Source: Bacteroidales bacterium (GTDB lineage: Bacteria > Bacteroidota > Bacteroidia > Bacteroidales > UBA932). Taken from it: a stretch of DNA of 42,941 nucleotides. The stretch is from NCBI GenBank assembly GCA_016286145.1, contig JAEESD010000004.1, forward strand, positions 1 through 42,941, read 5' to 3'. Each line of letters begins with the position of its first letter. The first letter of the stretch is position 1. The position numbers and the translations under genes are program-made. The notes below the pieces were generated by a model, which had not been told where the DNA came from, did no database searches, and worked only from the letters and a program-made list of their open reading frames with translations. Shown one piece after another: positions 28,682-37,535 of this stretch.

Positions 28682-31600
28682 ATGAAAAAGATTCTGTTAG
28701 CTATTTTTGGCGCAGCTCTCCTTATGGTGGGTTGTACCAAGGAGATTCAGACTGCGGTCAATGACCTCAATTCCAGAGTCTCTGCTCTCGAAACTCAGGT
28801 AGCAGCAAACAAAGCCGCTATTGAGAAACTCCAGGGCGGTGCAGTTATCCAGAATGTAGCTCAGACTGCTACTGGATGGACTATCACCCTTAGCGACAAC
28901 ACCGTTCTTACTCTCTACAACGGAACGAACGGAACAAACGGACAGGACGGAGCTCCCGGTGCTCCCGGTAAGGATGGTGAGAACGGAGACGCCTTCTTCT
29001 CAAGCGTAGAGGTTGACGGCGACACCGTAGTTATCAAGCTTGTAGACGGAACTACCTTCGTACTTCCTCTGTATGTTGAGTTCGAACTCGAGCTCCTCAC
29101 CGAGGATGTAGTTCTCAAGGCAGCCGCTACAACCCCTCTCCTTTATCGTATCAAGGGCGAGACCCCGGAGACTAAGCTCCACATCGTAGCCGGTGGCGAG
29201 TACAAAGCTACTGTTAGCGAGAATTCTCCTGAGATCCTCATCACCGCTCCTGCAGTTCTTACCCCCAACAACATCGTTGTGATGGCAGACCGCGGAGACG
29301 GAAAGGTTTCTGTAAAGACCATCAACATCGTCGGTCAGGAACTCGAGGTTTCAACAACCTTCGCCCGTACTGCTTACTTCTGGAGCGACAGCTTCAAGAT
29401 GAATGTCGTTTCCAACGTCCCTGTTACCTTCTCCTCCGACGTACCTTGGCTCACCTTCGAGGGAACCAAAGCAACCGAAGAGTATGAGGTCACCGTCAAG
29501 GTCGCAGTTACTCCTTCCTGCAAGGCTCGTACTGGCAACGTAATCGTGAAGGATCCTGAAGGAAATATCGTACAGAACCTCGCTGTTACTCAGGATGGTT
29601 GTTCAACCTTCTTCCTGAACAACCAAAAAGCCTATGCAACATGGGATGATGCTGCCGCAGCACTTGCCACCGCTACCGCTGATGGCCAGAACATCGGAAC
29701 AGACGGATCAGTCCAGGTTATCATCTCTCAGGATGCCGAACTTGGCCGTATCGTTCTCCCTGCCAATGAAGCTATCAAATCACTCGTGATCAAGCCTCGT
29801 TTCTACGGCGTTCCCGCTGCAGATCCTTCCAAGGTAGTCATCAAGGGTGTCACTGTTCCTGCAGGCATCCCTACAACAGTTCAGAACCTTGTCATCCGTC
29901 CTACCGGTGACTGCGTGGTTACCGATGTCAATGCTGGCAACCCTCTTGCTATCAATCTTGGCAGCGGAGTCAATACTCTTACTGTAGAAAACGTTACCAT
30001 CGACGGTCTCGAGGAGACTTACCTCACCAAGACCGGTACTCTCATCTTCGATATGACTTCTGCAGATGGTTCGGTGGTTAACTTCACTGGCTGTACTATC
30101 AATGCAGATCCCGGTAACGCCGGCCGTATTGCCCAGATCTATGGTGGTAAGTATACCTTCGACGGCTGTACTTTCAACGGCGGTTATCCCGATTATGCAA
30201 TGCGTCTGTATCTGAATACCGATATGACGGTGAAGAACAGCGTTATCAATGTCCCCAACAACTGGATCAACCTCAGGACTGGTGGAAATGAGTTCGCCGG
30301 AAAAGTTACTCCTGCCATCGAAGTTGATGCTGAGTATCACCTCATCTCTGAGGACAGCAATATCTATGGACCTGACGTAGTCCGCGTCTACACTGGTAAT
30401 ACTAAGGTAGGCTCCGGTACTCAGTCCATCTATCCTGCCAAGAAGGGTGGCGAAGGAATCGTCAAGCTCGGCGCTATCTGCTATCCTACCCTTACCGCAG
30501 CTATCGCAGCAGCTCCTTCAGGATCTGTTATCGAGGTTGGCGAAGGTGAGATCGACGACAATGTAAAGGTTCCTAACGGAAAGACCCTCACCATCAAGGG
30601 TGCAGGTCCCGCCAAGTCCGTCATCAACGGTAACCTTGAGATCTCCGGTTCTCTTACCATCAAGGATCTCACCCTTAAGACTAAGGAGAATGTTACCAAC
30701 AAAGACCTCGGCGTAAAGGTCAGCGGAGACAACTACGAGTGGGGCCACATCTACCTCGCACGTGTTGAGAACGGCGCAACCAACGTAACCTTCGAGAATG
30801 TCCGCTTCGACGCTACTACCGAAGTTGCAGACTTCGCCAGCACAATGTCGATGCTCTGGATCTCCCAGGCTAAGAACGTCAAGGTTATCAACTGCCAGTT
30901 CGACGCAGTCGCAGGCGGTGCATACTGCCCTAACCAGACCCACGAAGCCGACGTTCTCTGGAGCGGCAACGTCTTCAACGGACTCGGGAAGAAGGCTTGG
31001 GCTATCCGCGTAATGGATAAGACCGACGCTGTCATCACCGGCAACGAATTCAACATCGCAGGTGAGGCTATCGAGCTCTACAACGACTTCCTCAACTACA
31101 AGGGATCCCTCATTATGGGTGACGGTGTTGTAGACGACAACTACTATGGAACCGGCGTTACTCACGCTATCTTCAGTGCTTATGGCCTTGCAGATTACAT
31201 CTTCAATGGTGTAACTATCAAGCCTACCAGCCTGTCCTTCAACACTCCTACCACAAGCGGTAAGAGGGAGCCGAAGCTCTCGCTCGTATGGTCACACATT
31301 GATGACGCCGCCTGGGGAGAAAACGTAGCGCTCGGAAACGTCCGTAACATCACCGCAAATACCAACGGAGTTTATCTTGTCAATACTGCCGGTATCATTC
31401 ACACCGTTTCCCTCGAAGACGGCTCATTCGTAAAGAACGTAAATGTAGGCACTACGGGCGGTCTCTTCCAGCTCGACGGTGCTGCGGCTCTTTCAGACGG
31501 AACGATCATCCTCTCCAATATGGCAAATGCAGTCGGACAGAAGTTCAAGGTGATGAAGTACGACGGCGAGAAAGTTGACACTCTGGCTCAGTACGTTATC

Positions 31601-32242
31601 GCAAATGTTGACGGAGCTGTTCCGAGGCTTGGTGATATGATTTCCGTTTCAGGAACTGCTGAGGCTCCCGTTGTTTACGCCCTTGACTATTCCTGCCCTA
31701 CCTCAGTTGGTGGAAAGGGACGCATCTTTACCTTCAAACCCGCATCGAAGGCTGATGGTTATTCATCAATGGAATACTACGGCGGAATGAACTGCGGTCG
31801 TGTCGGTATCGGCAGCTTCACTATGTACAAGGACAACAAGGCTCTCCTTCAGTGGGACAACGCCAATATGCGTCTTCTCAACTACCAGGAGTGGGGCGGA
31901 ACAGCCGCTGACGAGATTGTCCCTGCAGACATTACCAACAAGTGCGTCCGTTCGGCAAGGTTCTTCACTGCCGGCGACAGCGAATTCGCTGCTCTTCTCG
32001 AAATGAGCAAGTACAACGGTTCCAATTCTTACGGCGCAGTTATACGAGTCTACAAACTCGCAACCGGAAATCTTGTCAATGACCTAAACGGAGCAACAGC
32101 GCTTGCTTCCTATGAAATTCCTTCAGCCACTGCTTCCGGAAACGCTTGCGGTAGCCTTGAGGTCATCCAGAAGGACGGCAAGGTCTTCATCGCAGCTGGT
32201 ATCCGTTCGACAGGTGTAGTTGTTCTCGAACTCAAGCTCTAA
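28682..32242 (+). CDS. Large surface lipoprotein: coiled coil, collagen-like triplets, BACON-like, right-handed beta-helix-like and beta-propeller-like regions
   Basis: Lipobox 'LLMVGCTKE'; 'VNDLNSRVSALETQVAANKAAIEKL'; GTNGTNGQDGAPGAPGKDGENGDA; 'VENVTIDGLEET...VNFTGCTINA...YTFDGCTFNGG' helix repeats. Confidence 0.75.
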   Translation: MKKILLAIFGAALLMVGCTKEIQTAVNDLNSRVSALETQVAANKAAIEKLQGGAVIQNVAQTATGWTITLSDNTVLTLYNGTNGTNGQDGAPGAPGKDGENGDAFFSSVEVDGDTVVIKLVDGTTFVLPLYVEFELELLTEDVVLKAAATTPLLYRIKGETPETKLHIVAGGEYKATVSENSPEILITAPAVLTPNNIVVMADRGDGKVSVKTINIVGQELEVSTTFARTAYFWSDSFKMNVVSNVPVTFSSDVPWLTFEGTKATEEYEVTVKVAVTPSCKARTGNVIVKDPEGNIVQNLAVTQDGCSTFFLNNQKAYATWDDAAAALATATADGQNIGTDGSVQVIISQDAELGRIVLPANEAIKSLVIKPRFYGVPAADPSKVVIKGVTVPAGIPTTVQNLVIRPTGDCVVTDVNAGNPLAINLGSGVNTLTVENVTIDGLEETYLTKTGTLIFDMTSADGSVVNFTGCTINADPGNAGRIAQIYGGKYTFDGCTFNGGYPDYAMRLYLNTDMTVKNSVINVPNNWINLRTGGNEFAGKVTPAIEVDAEYHLISEDSNIYGPDVVRVYTGNTKVGSGTQSIYPAKKGGEGIVKLGAICYPTLTAAIAAAPSGSVIEVGEGEIDDNVKVPNGKTLTIKGAGPAKSVINGNLEISGSLTIKDLTLKTKENVTNKDLGVKVSGDNYEWGHIYLARVENGATNVTFENVRFDATTEVADFASTMSMLWISQAKNVKVINCQFDAVAGGAYCPNQTHEADVLWSGNVFNGLGKKAWAIRVMDKTDAVITGNEFNIAGEAIELYNDFLNYKGSLIMGDGVVDDNYYGTGVTHAIFSAYGLADYIFNGVTIKPTSLSFNTPTTSGKREPKLSLVWSHIDDAAWGENVALGNVRNITANTNGVYLVNTAGIIHTVSLEDGSFVKNVNVGTTGGLFQLDGAAALSDGTIILSNMANAVGQKFKVMKYDGEKVDTLAQYVIANVDGAVPRLGDMISVSGTAEAPVVYALDYSCPTSVGGKGRIFTFKPASKADGYSSMEYYGGMNCGRVGIGSFTMYKDNKALLQWDNANMRLLNYQEWGGTAADEIVPADITNKCVRSARFFTAGDSEFAALLEMSKYNGSNSYGAVIRVYKLATGNLVNDLNGATALASYEIPSATASGNACGSLEVIQKDGKVFIAAGIRSTGVVVLELKL

Positions 32243-32264
32243 TACTTGATATCTTTCAAAAATT

Positions 32265-32296
32265 GAGGGTGGCCTTTGGGCCGCCCTCTTTTTTTT
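32265..32296 (+). terminator. Rho-independent terminator
   Basis: GAGGGTGGCC-TTTG-GGCCGCCCTC followed by TTTTTTTT. Confidence 0.93.
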
Positions 32297-32305
32297 GTAA
32301 CTTTG
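32275..32305 (+). promoter_or_regulatory. Promoter for the FAD-oxidoreductase gene, overlapping the terminator
   Basis: TTTG 32275-32278 (terminator loop), 19-bp spacer, TAACTTTG 32298-32305. Confidence 0.65.
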
Positions 32306-32324
32306 AACTGAAACTGATTAACCA

Positions 32325-34121
32325 ATGAAACGTATCTTCCTTCTTATCGCAACCCTCGCGTTCGCGATGTCTTGTACTCAAAACGTAGATGTACTCATAG
32401 TCGGCGGCGGAGCCTCCGGAACGGCCGCAGGCGTTCAGGCCGCGCGCTGCGGTGTGAATACCCTTATAGTCGAGGAGACGCCCTGGCTCGGCGGAATGTT
32501 GACCTCGGCCGGAGTGTCGGCCATAGACGGAAACTACCGCCTGCGCGGCGGCTTATTCCGCGAATTTACCGATGCCGTGGCCCAGCATTATGGCGGCTAC
32601 GAAAACCTTAAGACAGGCTGGGTAAGTCATATCCAGTTCGAACCTAAGGTGGGCGAACAGATCCTTGAAGACCTCGCGGCGGCAGAACCCAAGCTGAAGG
32701 TAGTTAAGGGGCTGCGTTTCGTCTGCGCGAAAAAACTCTCCCGCGGATGGGAAGTGGGCTTCGAGTCCGAATCGGGCGCGAAGAAGACCGTGCGCTGTAA
32801 GATATTGATCGATGGGACCGAGCTCGGCGATGTAGCCAAAGCCTGCGGAGTCGCGTACCACATCGGCTTCGACCCGCGCTCGTACACGGGCGAGGAGATG
32901 GCCCTCGAAGAGGGGAACGATATCGTGCAGGATATGACCATGGTAATGACGATCAAGGACTATGGTCCGGAGGCGGATATGACCATTGCCCGGCCGGAGG
33001 GATACAACGAGCGCAACTATATCAACAGCTGCAAGAACCCGCTCAATGACGAATCGATTTCGAAGGGGCAGCCGCTGTGGACGCCGGAGATGATGCTCTC
33101 TTACGGCCTACTTCCCGGCGGGGAGATGATGATCAACTGGCCCGTGGAGGCGAACGACTTCTACGCCAATATAATAGAGATGTCGCGCGAGCAGAGGGAT
33201 TCCGTTATCGCAGTCGCGAAGCAGCGCACGCTCGGCTTCCTCTACTTCCTGCAGACCAGTCTTGGGATGAAGAGCCTCGGGCTGGCAGACGAATATCCGT
33301 CGGAGGATGGGCTCGCGCTGTTCCCGTACTATCGCGAGAGCCGCCGCATCGAGGGCGAACATCTGTTCACTCTGGACGAGGCCCGCGACCGCTATTCGAC
33401 TAACGCCTACCGTACGGGCGTCTGCGTCGGCGATTATCCGGTCGATCACCATCACTATGCTTATCCCGACTGGGCTTCGCTCCCGCGCCTTCATTTCGCT
33501 CCGATCCCGTCGTTTACCCTGCCGCTCGGCTCGCTCGTACCGCTTAAGGTCGAGGATCTGATAGTGGCTGAGAAGTCGATCAGTGTGACTAACCTGATCA
33601 ACGGCTCGACCCGCCTTCAGCCGGTGGTAGTGGAGATAGGTCAGACCGCCGGCATCCTGGCAGCGCTTTCCGTCCAGCGCGGGTGCGCGGTTCGCGAGGT
33701 TGACGTCCGTTCGGTCCAGAAAGCGCTGCTTGCCGCCGGCGCCTACCTCCAGCCGTGGCTTGACCTGAAGCCGGGTGAGGAAGGGTTCGAAGCCCTGCAG
33801 CGTATAGGCAGTACGGGTATTTTGCGCGGTATCGGCCGCAATGTCGGCTGGGCCAACGAGTCCTGGTTCCGCGCCGGCGACCCGCTGCTCTGGAACGAGC
33901 TCGACCTTGGAGATTATTATGATGCGGTGGTGGTGGATTCCGACGAGCCGGTTCAGGCAGAGGATTTTTATGCCCTGTTGCGTGACCTCGGCGCTGATGT
34001 GATAGGTGAACCCTCCAATCCTTCCGCCGAGATTACACGCCTTGAAGCCGCGGTCCTTCTCGACAAATATCTTGACCCGTTTGAGAAGCCGGTAGATTTC
34101 AGCGGTAACCTGGTGAAGTAG
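32325..34121 (+). CDS. FAD-dependent oxidoreductase, predicted lipoprotein
   Basis: 'AFAMSCTQ' lipobox then 'VDVLIVGGGASGTAAGVQAARCGVNTLIVEETPWLGGMLTSAGV' dinucleotide-binding motif. Confidence 0.88.
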   Translation: MKRIFLLIATLAFAMSCTQNVDVLIVGGGASGTAAGVQAARCGVNTLIVEETPWLGGMLTSAGVSAIDGNYRLRGGLFREFTDAVAQHYGGYENLKTGWVSHIQFEPKVGEQILEDLAAAEPKLKVVKGLRFVCAKKLSRGWEVGFESESGAKKTVRCKILIDGTELGDVAKACGVAYHIGFDPRSYTGEEMALEEGNDIVQDMTMVMTIKDYGPEADMTIARPEGYNERNYINSCKNPLNDESISKGQPLWTPEMMLSYGLLPGGEMMINWPVEANDFYANIIEMSREQRDSVIAVAKQRTLGFLYFLQTSLGMKSLGLADEYPSEDGLALFPYYRESRRIEGEHLFTLDEARDRYSTNAYRTGVCVGDYPVDHHHYAYPDWASLPRLHFAPIPSFTLPLGSLVPLKVEDLIVAEKSISVTNLINGSTRLQPVVVEIGQTAGILAALSVQRGCAVREVDVRSVQKALLAAGAYLQPWLDLKPGEEGFEALQRIGSTGILRGIGRNVGWANESWFRAGDPLLWNELDLGDYYDAVVVDSDEPVQAEDFYALLRDLGADVIGEPSNPSAEITRLEAAVLLDKYLDPFEKPVDFSGNLVK

Positions 34122-34156
34122 CCCTGCTGCTTTTGGCCGTTGCCCCCCCTCGGCCC

Positions 34157-34244
34157 GTGCATACCCTCCCTAAATTAAAGGAGGGTATGTGCGTTTAGGC
34201 CCCAAAATGCACATACCCTCAGCTCCGTAGCCGAGGGTATGCAC
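34157..34244 (+). repeat. REP-like palindromic element copy 1 (88 bp)
   Basis: GTGCATACCCTCCCTAAATTAAAGGAGGGTATGTGCGTTTAGGCCCCAAAATGCACATACCCTCAGCTCCGTAGCCGAGGGTATGCAC. Confidence 0.93.
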
Positions 34245-34305
34245 CGTTAGGGGAAAAATTTTGGAATTATCCTGCGAAATCCCTTGACATATTATCGAAA
34301 ATCTC

Positions 34306-34313
34306 TATTTTTG
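34306..34313 (+). promoter_or_regulatory. Candidate -7 box (TATTTTTG) for the transposase gene
   Basis: TAnnTTTG match; CTTG at 34283-34286 with 19-bp spacer. Confidence 0.45.
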
Positions 34314-34342
34314 GAGCACCTGCCTTAACGTCTATTATAACT

Positions 34343-35212
34343 ATGAAAGCTTTCTATTTTGTTACGACGGAACACCTCGAGGAGGCTCTTTGGTTCCGTG
34401 ACGATGAAGATTTTGCAGTGGGAATGAACCATGTAGCTATCGGTGCTTTCCGCTTCAAAGTACTTAAAATTTTTGTTTTTATCTTGATGTCTAATCACGT
34501 ACACTTTCTGATTTATGGTGAGTACGAAGATGTGGTTAGATTCATTAATGAGTTCAAGGGCCGCTACTCCCATTATTATCAAAAGAAGTACGGCAAGGAG
34601 TTCCTGCTCAGGGAAAATGGCTTGCGTATCGATATGGTCAGTCTCGACCACGAAGGTTTTGAATGGACCGCAGCTTATGTGATGATGAATTGCGTCCACG
34701 CAAATATTTGTTCCCACCCCAGTCAGTATCCGTGGGGATCCGGAGGTGCCGTATTTCAAATTACAGCCCCAAAGGCAAAGCGCTTGGGAGAGTTGACAGG
34801 GAGGGGGCTGCGTAAATTCTTGCATTCAGGTGAAAAAACTATCCCTAAAGATTGGCTCATTAGCGACCAAGGATTCATTTTACCCCAAAACTATGTGGAT
34901 ACAAAAGAGGTGGAGAGACGTTTCAGACATATAGGACGCTTCAATTATTTCTTGAACAATTCAGCTAAGGTTAAGAAGCGCCTGGAAGAGAATAGGAACC
35001 TCCCGGCGTTTCGAGATCAAACCATACTTACTGCTGTTCCCGATCTGATTAGATCCCTTTTTGGAAAGGCTCAATTTTCAGATTTGACGTTAGACGAACA
35101 GACGGAATTAATACGCCAGATTCGTTATCGTTTCAGTGCTGATGTCAATCAAGCCGCGCGAGTTTGTGGTATTACTTACGCTGAAGCAGGTAAACTGGTG
35201 GATAGAGTATAG
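34343..35212 (+). CDS. REP-associated tyrosine transposase-like (RAYT, Y1_Tnp/HUH family)
   Basis: 'FVFILMSNHVHFLIYGEYEDVVRFINEFKGRYSHYYQKKYGKEFLLRENG': HxH (HVH) core followed by Tyr-rich helix; palindromic repeats on both sides. Confidence 0.85.
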   Translation: MKAFYFVTTEHLEEALWFRDDEDFAVGMNHVAIGAFRFKVLKIFVFILMSNHVHFLIYGEYEDVVRFINEFKGRYSHYYQKKYGKEFLLRENGLRIDMVSLDHEGFEWTAAYVMMNCVHANICSHPSQYPWGSGGAVFQITAPKAKRLGELTGRGLRKFLHSGEKTIPKDWLISDQGFILPQNYVDTKEVERRFRHIGRFNYFLNNSAKVKKRLEENRNLPAFRDQTILTAVPDLIRSLFGKAQFSDLTLDEQTELIRQIRYRFSADVNQAARVCGITYAEAGKLVDRV

Positions 35213-35262
35213 TACTCCATGCTGCTTGGCAGGCCACTTCAAGCCTCCTGATACCTTTTCCC

Positions 35263-35350
35263 GTGCATACCCTCCTCAAATTAAAGGAGGGTATGTGCGT
35301 TTAGGCCCCAAAACGCACATACCCTCAGCTCCGTAGCCGAGGGTATGCAC
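35263..35350 (+). repeat. REP-like palindromic element copy 2 (88 bp)
   Basis: Same orientation as copy 1, 3 substitutions by eye. Confidence 0.93.
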
Positions 35351-35369
35351 GAGAGCTTGACAAATCCAG

Positions 35370-36458
35370 TTATTTCTTCATATGTCTCTTGATATGCGGG
35401 ATGAGCCACTCAGCGTAGCGCATCATTCCGAGATCGGTGAAGTGTGTGTTCTCCACGAAGGCTTCGTTGTCGTCGCCGACCATATCGTCTGACTTCAGAT
35501 ACCAGATTTTCTTCTCGCCCTGCTTCTTGAGTTTCTTGAACAGAGCCCTCTGGGCGGCGTTTTTCTTGTCGACCTCGTTCCTGATGAAGCTGTCCCACTC
35601 ATAGTGTGCGAAGTGAGGGTCCTCCAAGAAGAGGATAGGGACATCGGGATGTGCGTCGCGAACTATCCTGAAGAATTTCTCGCCCTCTTCTCCTGCAATC
35701 AAATAGTCCCAGGCATTGGGGACGTAGTCGAATACTATCAAAGCGGGATCCTTTACATCGGCAATAAGTTCGGCAATCTCATAGTCAAGCAGCGCGTTTC
35801 CGCTGAAGCCAAGGTTGATCACCTCGCGGTTCAGGCGGCGGGAGATGATGCTGGTGTGGCACATTCCGGGTCTGTTTGCGCAGCCGCCCTGCAGGATCGA
35901 AGTTCCGTACATCACGATCGGCCTCTCGTGCTGGGGGCTGTCGACTTTCGGGGGCTCGACTATAGCAGTAGAATCAACTCCGATCTCGAGCGAGGTAACC
36001 CCGTCGTACAGAGGCAGATAGAGCATATATTCGCGCCACTCCGGGGTCATGTTGCCGACTATTTTGTCGGTGGTGGTCCGGTCGTGGATCGCAGATTTCC
36101 CCGCGCCCATGAATCTCCATCCGTTCTTTTCGGTCAGCGTATAGAGGTCCACGCCGCGCGTGCCGATCAGCGTCTGATGGTTCATCTGGTTGCCGAACTT
36201 AGCGGTCCAGCGGCACCATATCGCCGTGCTGTTCGAGCGGAAGCGGATATACAAACCCGCGCTGTTTCGGCCGAGATACCATACGGCATCGCGCGAGCGG
36301 CCTTCGAACTCGGCCGGGAGGCGCTCATAACGCTCTTTAGTGTCCTCGCGGGCCTTGCCGAAAAGGGGCAGTTCGTCCGCGTTTGTCCAAACTTGGGCCA
36401 TGGCCGTAGAGGCCACAAGAAGCAGCGCCGCGGCTGCGAAAAGTCTATTTGAATTCAT
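35370..36458 (-). CDS. SGNH/GDSL hydrolase with GxDLY-type N-terminal domain
   Basis: 'TRGVDLYTLTEKNGWRFMGAG', 'IVMYGTSILQGGCANRPGMCHTSIISRRL', 'HFTDLGMMRYAEWL'; start MNSNRLF at 36458. Confidence 0.8.
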   Translation of the reverse strand: MNSNRLFAAAALLLVASTAMAQVWTNADELPLFGKAREDTKERYERLPAEFEGRSRDAVWYLGRNSAGLYIRFRSNSTAIWCRWTAKFGNQMNHQTLIGTRGVDLYTLTEKNGWRFMGAGKSAIHDRTTTDKIVGNMTPEWREYMLYLPLYDGVTSLEIGVDSTAIVEPPKVDSPQHERPIVMYGTSILQGGCANRPGMCHTSIISRRLNREVINLGFSGNALLDYEIAELIADVKDPALIVFDYVPNAWDYLIAGEEGEKFFRIVRDAHPDVPILFLEDPHFAHYEWDSFIRNEVDKKNAAQRALFKKLKKQGEKKIWYLKSDDMVGDDNEAFVENTHFTDLGMMRYAEWLIPHIKRHMKK

Positions 36459-37530
36459 ATGCATTCAGCGGGAGATCCCAATCCATAAGTGACGAAATAA
36501 ACGGGGCGACAACGCTCGCGATCTTACGATTGCCGCTGAAATTCGGGTGCCACGCGGCCCCAAGGTCGCTGTCGTCATAGCGGAAGGTGCCCTTCATAAT
36601 GGGCACGACCTGGATGTTCGAAAGGCCGCTGCGCTCGACCGCTTCGTAGACATAATCGTCCATAAGCTCGTCGCAGGGCGAGGCCATACAGATGATCGGG
36701 ACGTTCGGTCCATGGAACTCGCGCACCTTTTCGAGCAGCCTCTTATAGCCCTGGCACCATAGCCAGAGAGCGGGCTGCTTACCCTCGGAGAAGTCGTTAG
36801 TCCCAAGGTAGATGACGACCAGGTCCGGCTTGTAGGTCGGGGTCCAAGGGTCCGTCTTCAGCTCATCGAAGGTCTGGGCATAGCGGACTACCATATTCTG
36901 GGTCTTGTCGTAGTCGCCGTAGTTGCGGACGACCCCACGGCCGCTGTGGCTGATATGGACCGTCTCGGCATTGAACAGGCGGCCCAGGATATCGGCATAC
37001 GTGCGGGCCGGATTTTCCTCAGCCACGACGAACGGGCCGTCGTGGTGAAGGGCCTCGATCCCATAGCCGCAGGTGTAGGAGTCGCCGATGAACTCGATCA
37101 GGCGGGGACGCGGCTCGGGGGCCTGCTTGAACTGACCGTCTGTATAAAGGTTCTGGATAGTGACGGCGCCGAACTCTCCTTCGTGGCGCTTCTGAAGGAT
37201 AATTACATGATCGGCCGCCTTCTTTGCGTTGAAGATAGTTATAAGGGTGTCGGAATTGATCTTCAGGACCCTATCTTCGATGGGGCCCTGCTCCGAGTCG
37301 ATCCAGAGGTTGAAATATGCGGGTTTGTCTACCGAGCAGGCGAGCTTGAGGGTTTTTCCCTTAAAGGCAACCCTCAGGGTAGTCGCGCTCCAGTCGAAAC
37401 TGACGGAGCCGTCCTGGGAGACCTCGGTTCGTCCGATATAGGAAATCTTGCTGTCGGAGCCCTTGATAGTTTCGGCTCCGCAAATAGTGCAGGCGAGCAG
37501 CGCCGCCGCAATTAATGTGGTTCGTTTCAT
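36445..37530 (-). CDS. SGNH carbohydrate esterase, CE2-like (N-terminal jelly-roll + SGNH)
   Basis: 'LIEFIGDSYTCGYGIEALHHDGPF...NPARTYADILGRLF', 'VVIYLGTNDFSEG', 'AAWHPNFSGNRKIA'; start MKRTTL at 37530. Confidence 0.78.
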   Translation of the reverse strand: MKRTTLIAAALLACTICGAETIKGSDSKISYIGRTEVSQDGSVSFDWSATTLRVAFKGKTLKLACSVDKPAYFNLWIDSEQGPIEDRVLKINSDTLITIFNAKKAADHVIILQKRHEGEFGAVTIQNLYTDGQFKQAPEPRPRLIEFIGDSYTCGYGIEALHHDGPFVVAEENPARTYADILGRLFNAETVHISHSGRGVVRNYGDYDKTQNMVVRYAQTFDELKTDPWTPTYKPDLVVIYLGTNDFSEGKQPALWLWCQGYKRLLEKVREFHGPNVPIICMASPCDELMDDYVYEAVERSGLSNIQVVPIMKGTFRYDDSDLGAAWHPNFSGNRKIASVVAPFISSLMDWDLPLNAYEFK

Positions 37531-37535
37531 AACTA

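Larger units (their letters stand above)
34157..35350 (+). mobile_element. REP-RAYT-REP unit
   Basis: Two direct 88-bp copies (3 differences) flank a single Y1/HUH transposase gene. Confidence 0.8.

Noticed and set aside
28917-28990. Microsatellite or tandem DNA repeat at the GGA-AAC-rich stretch
   Set aside because: DNA repeat is imperfect; the regularity is at protein level (collagen-like G-X-Y triplets).
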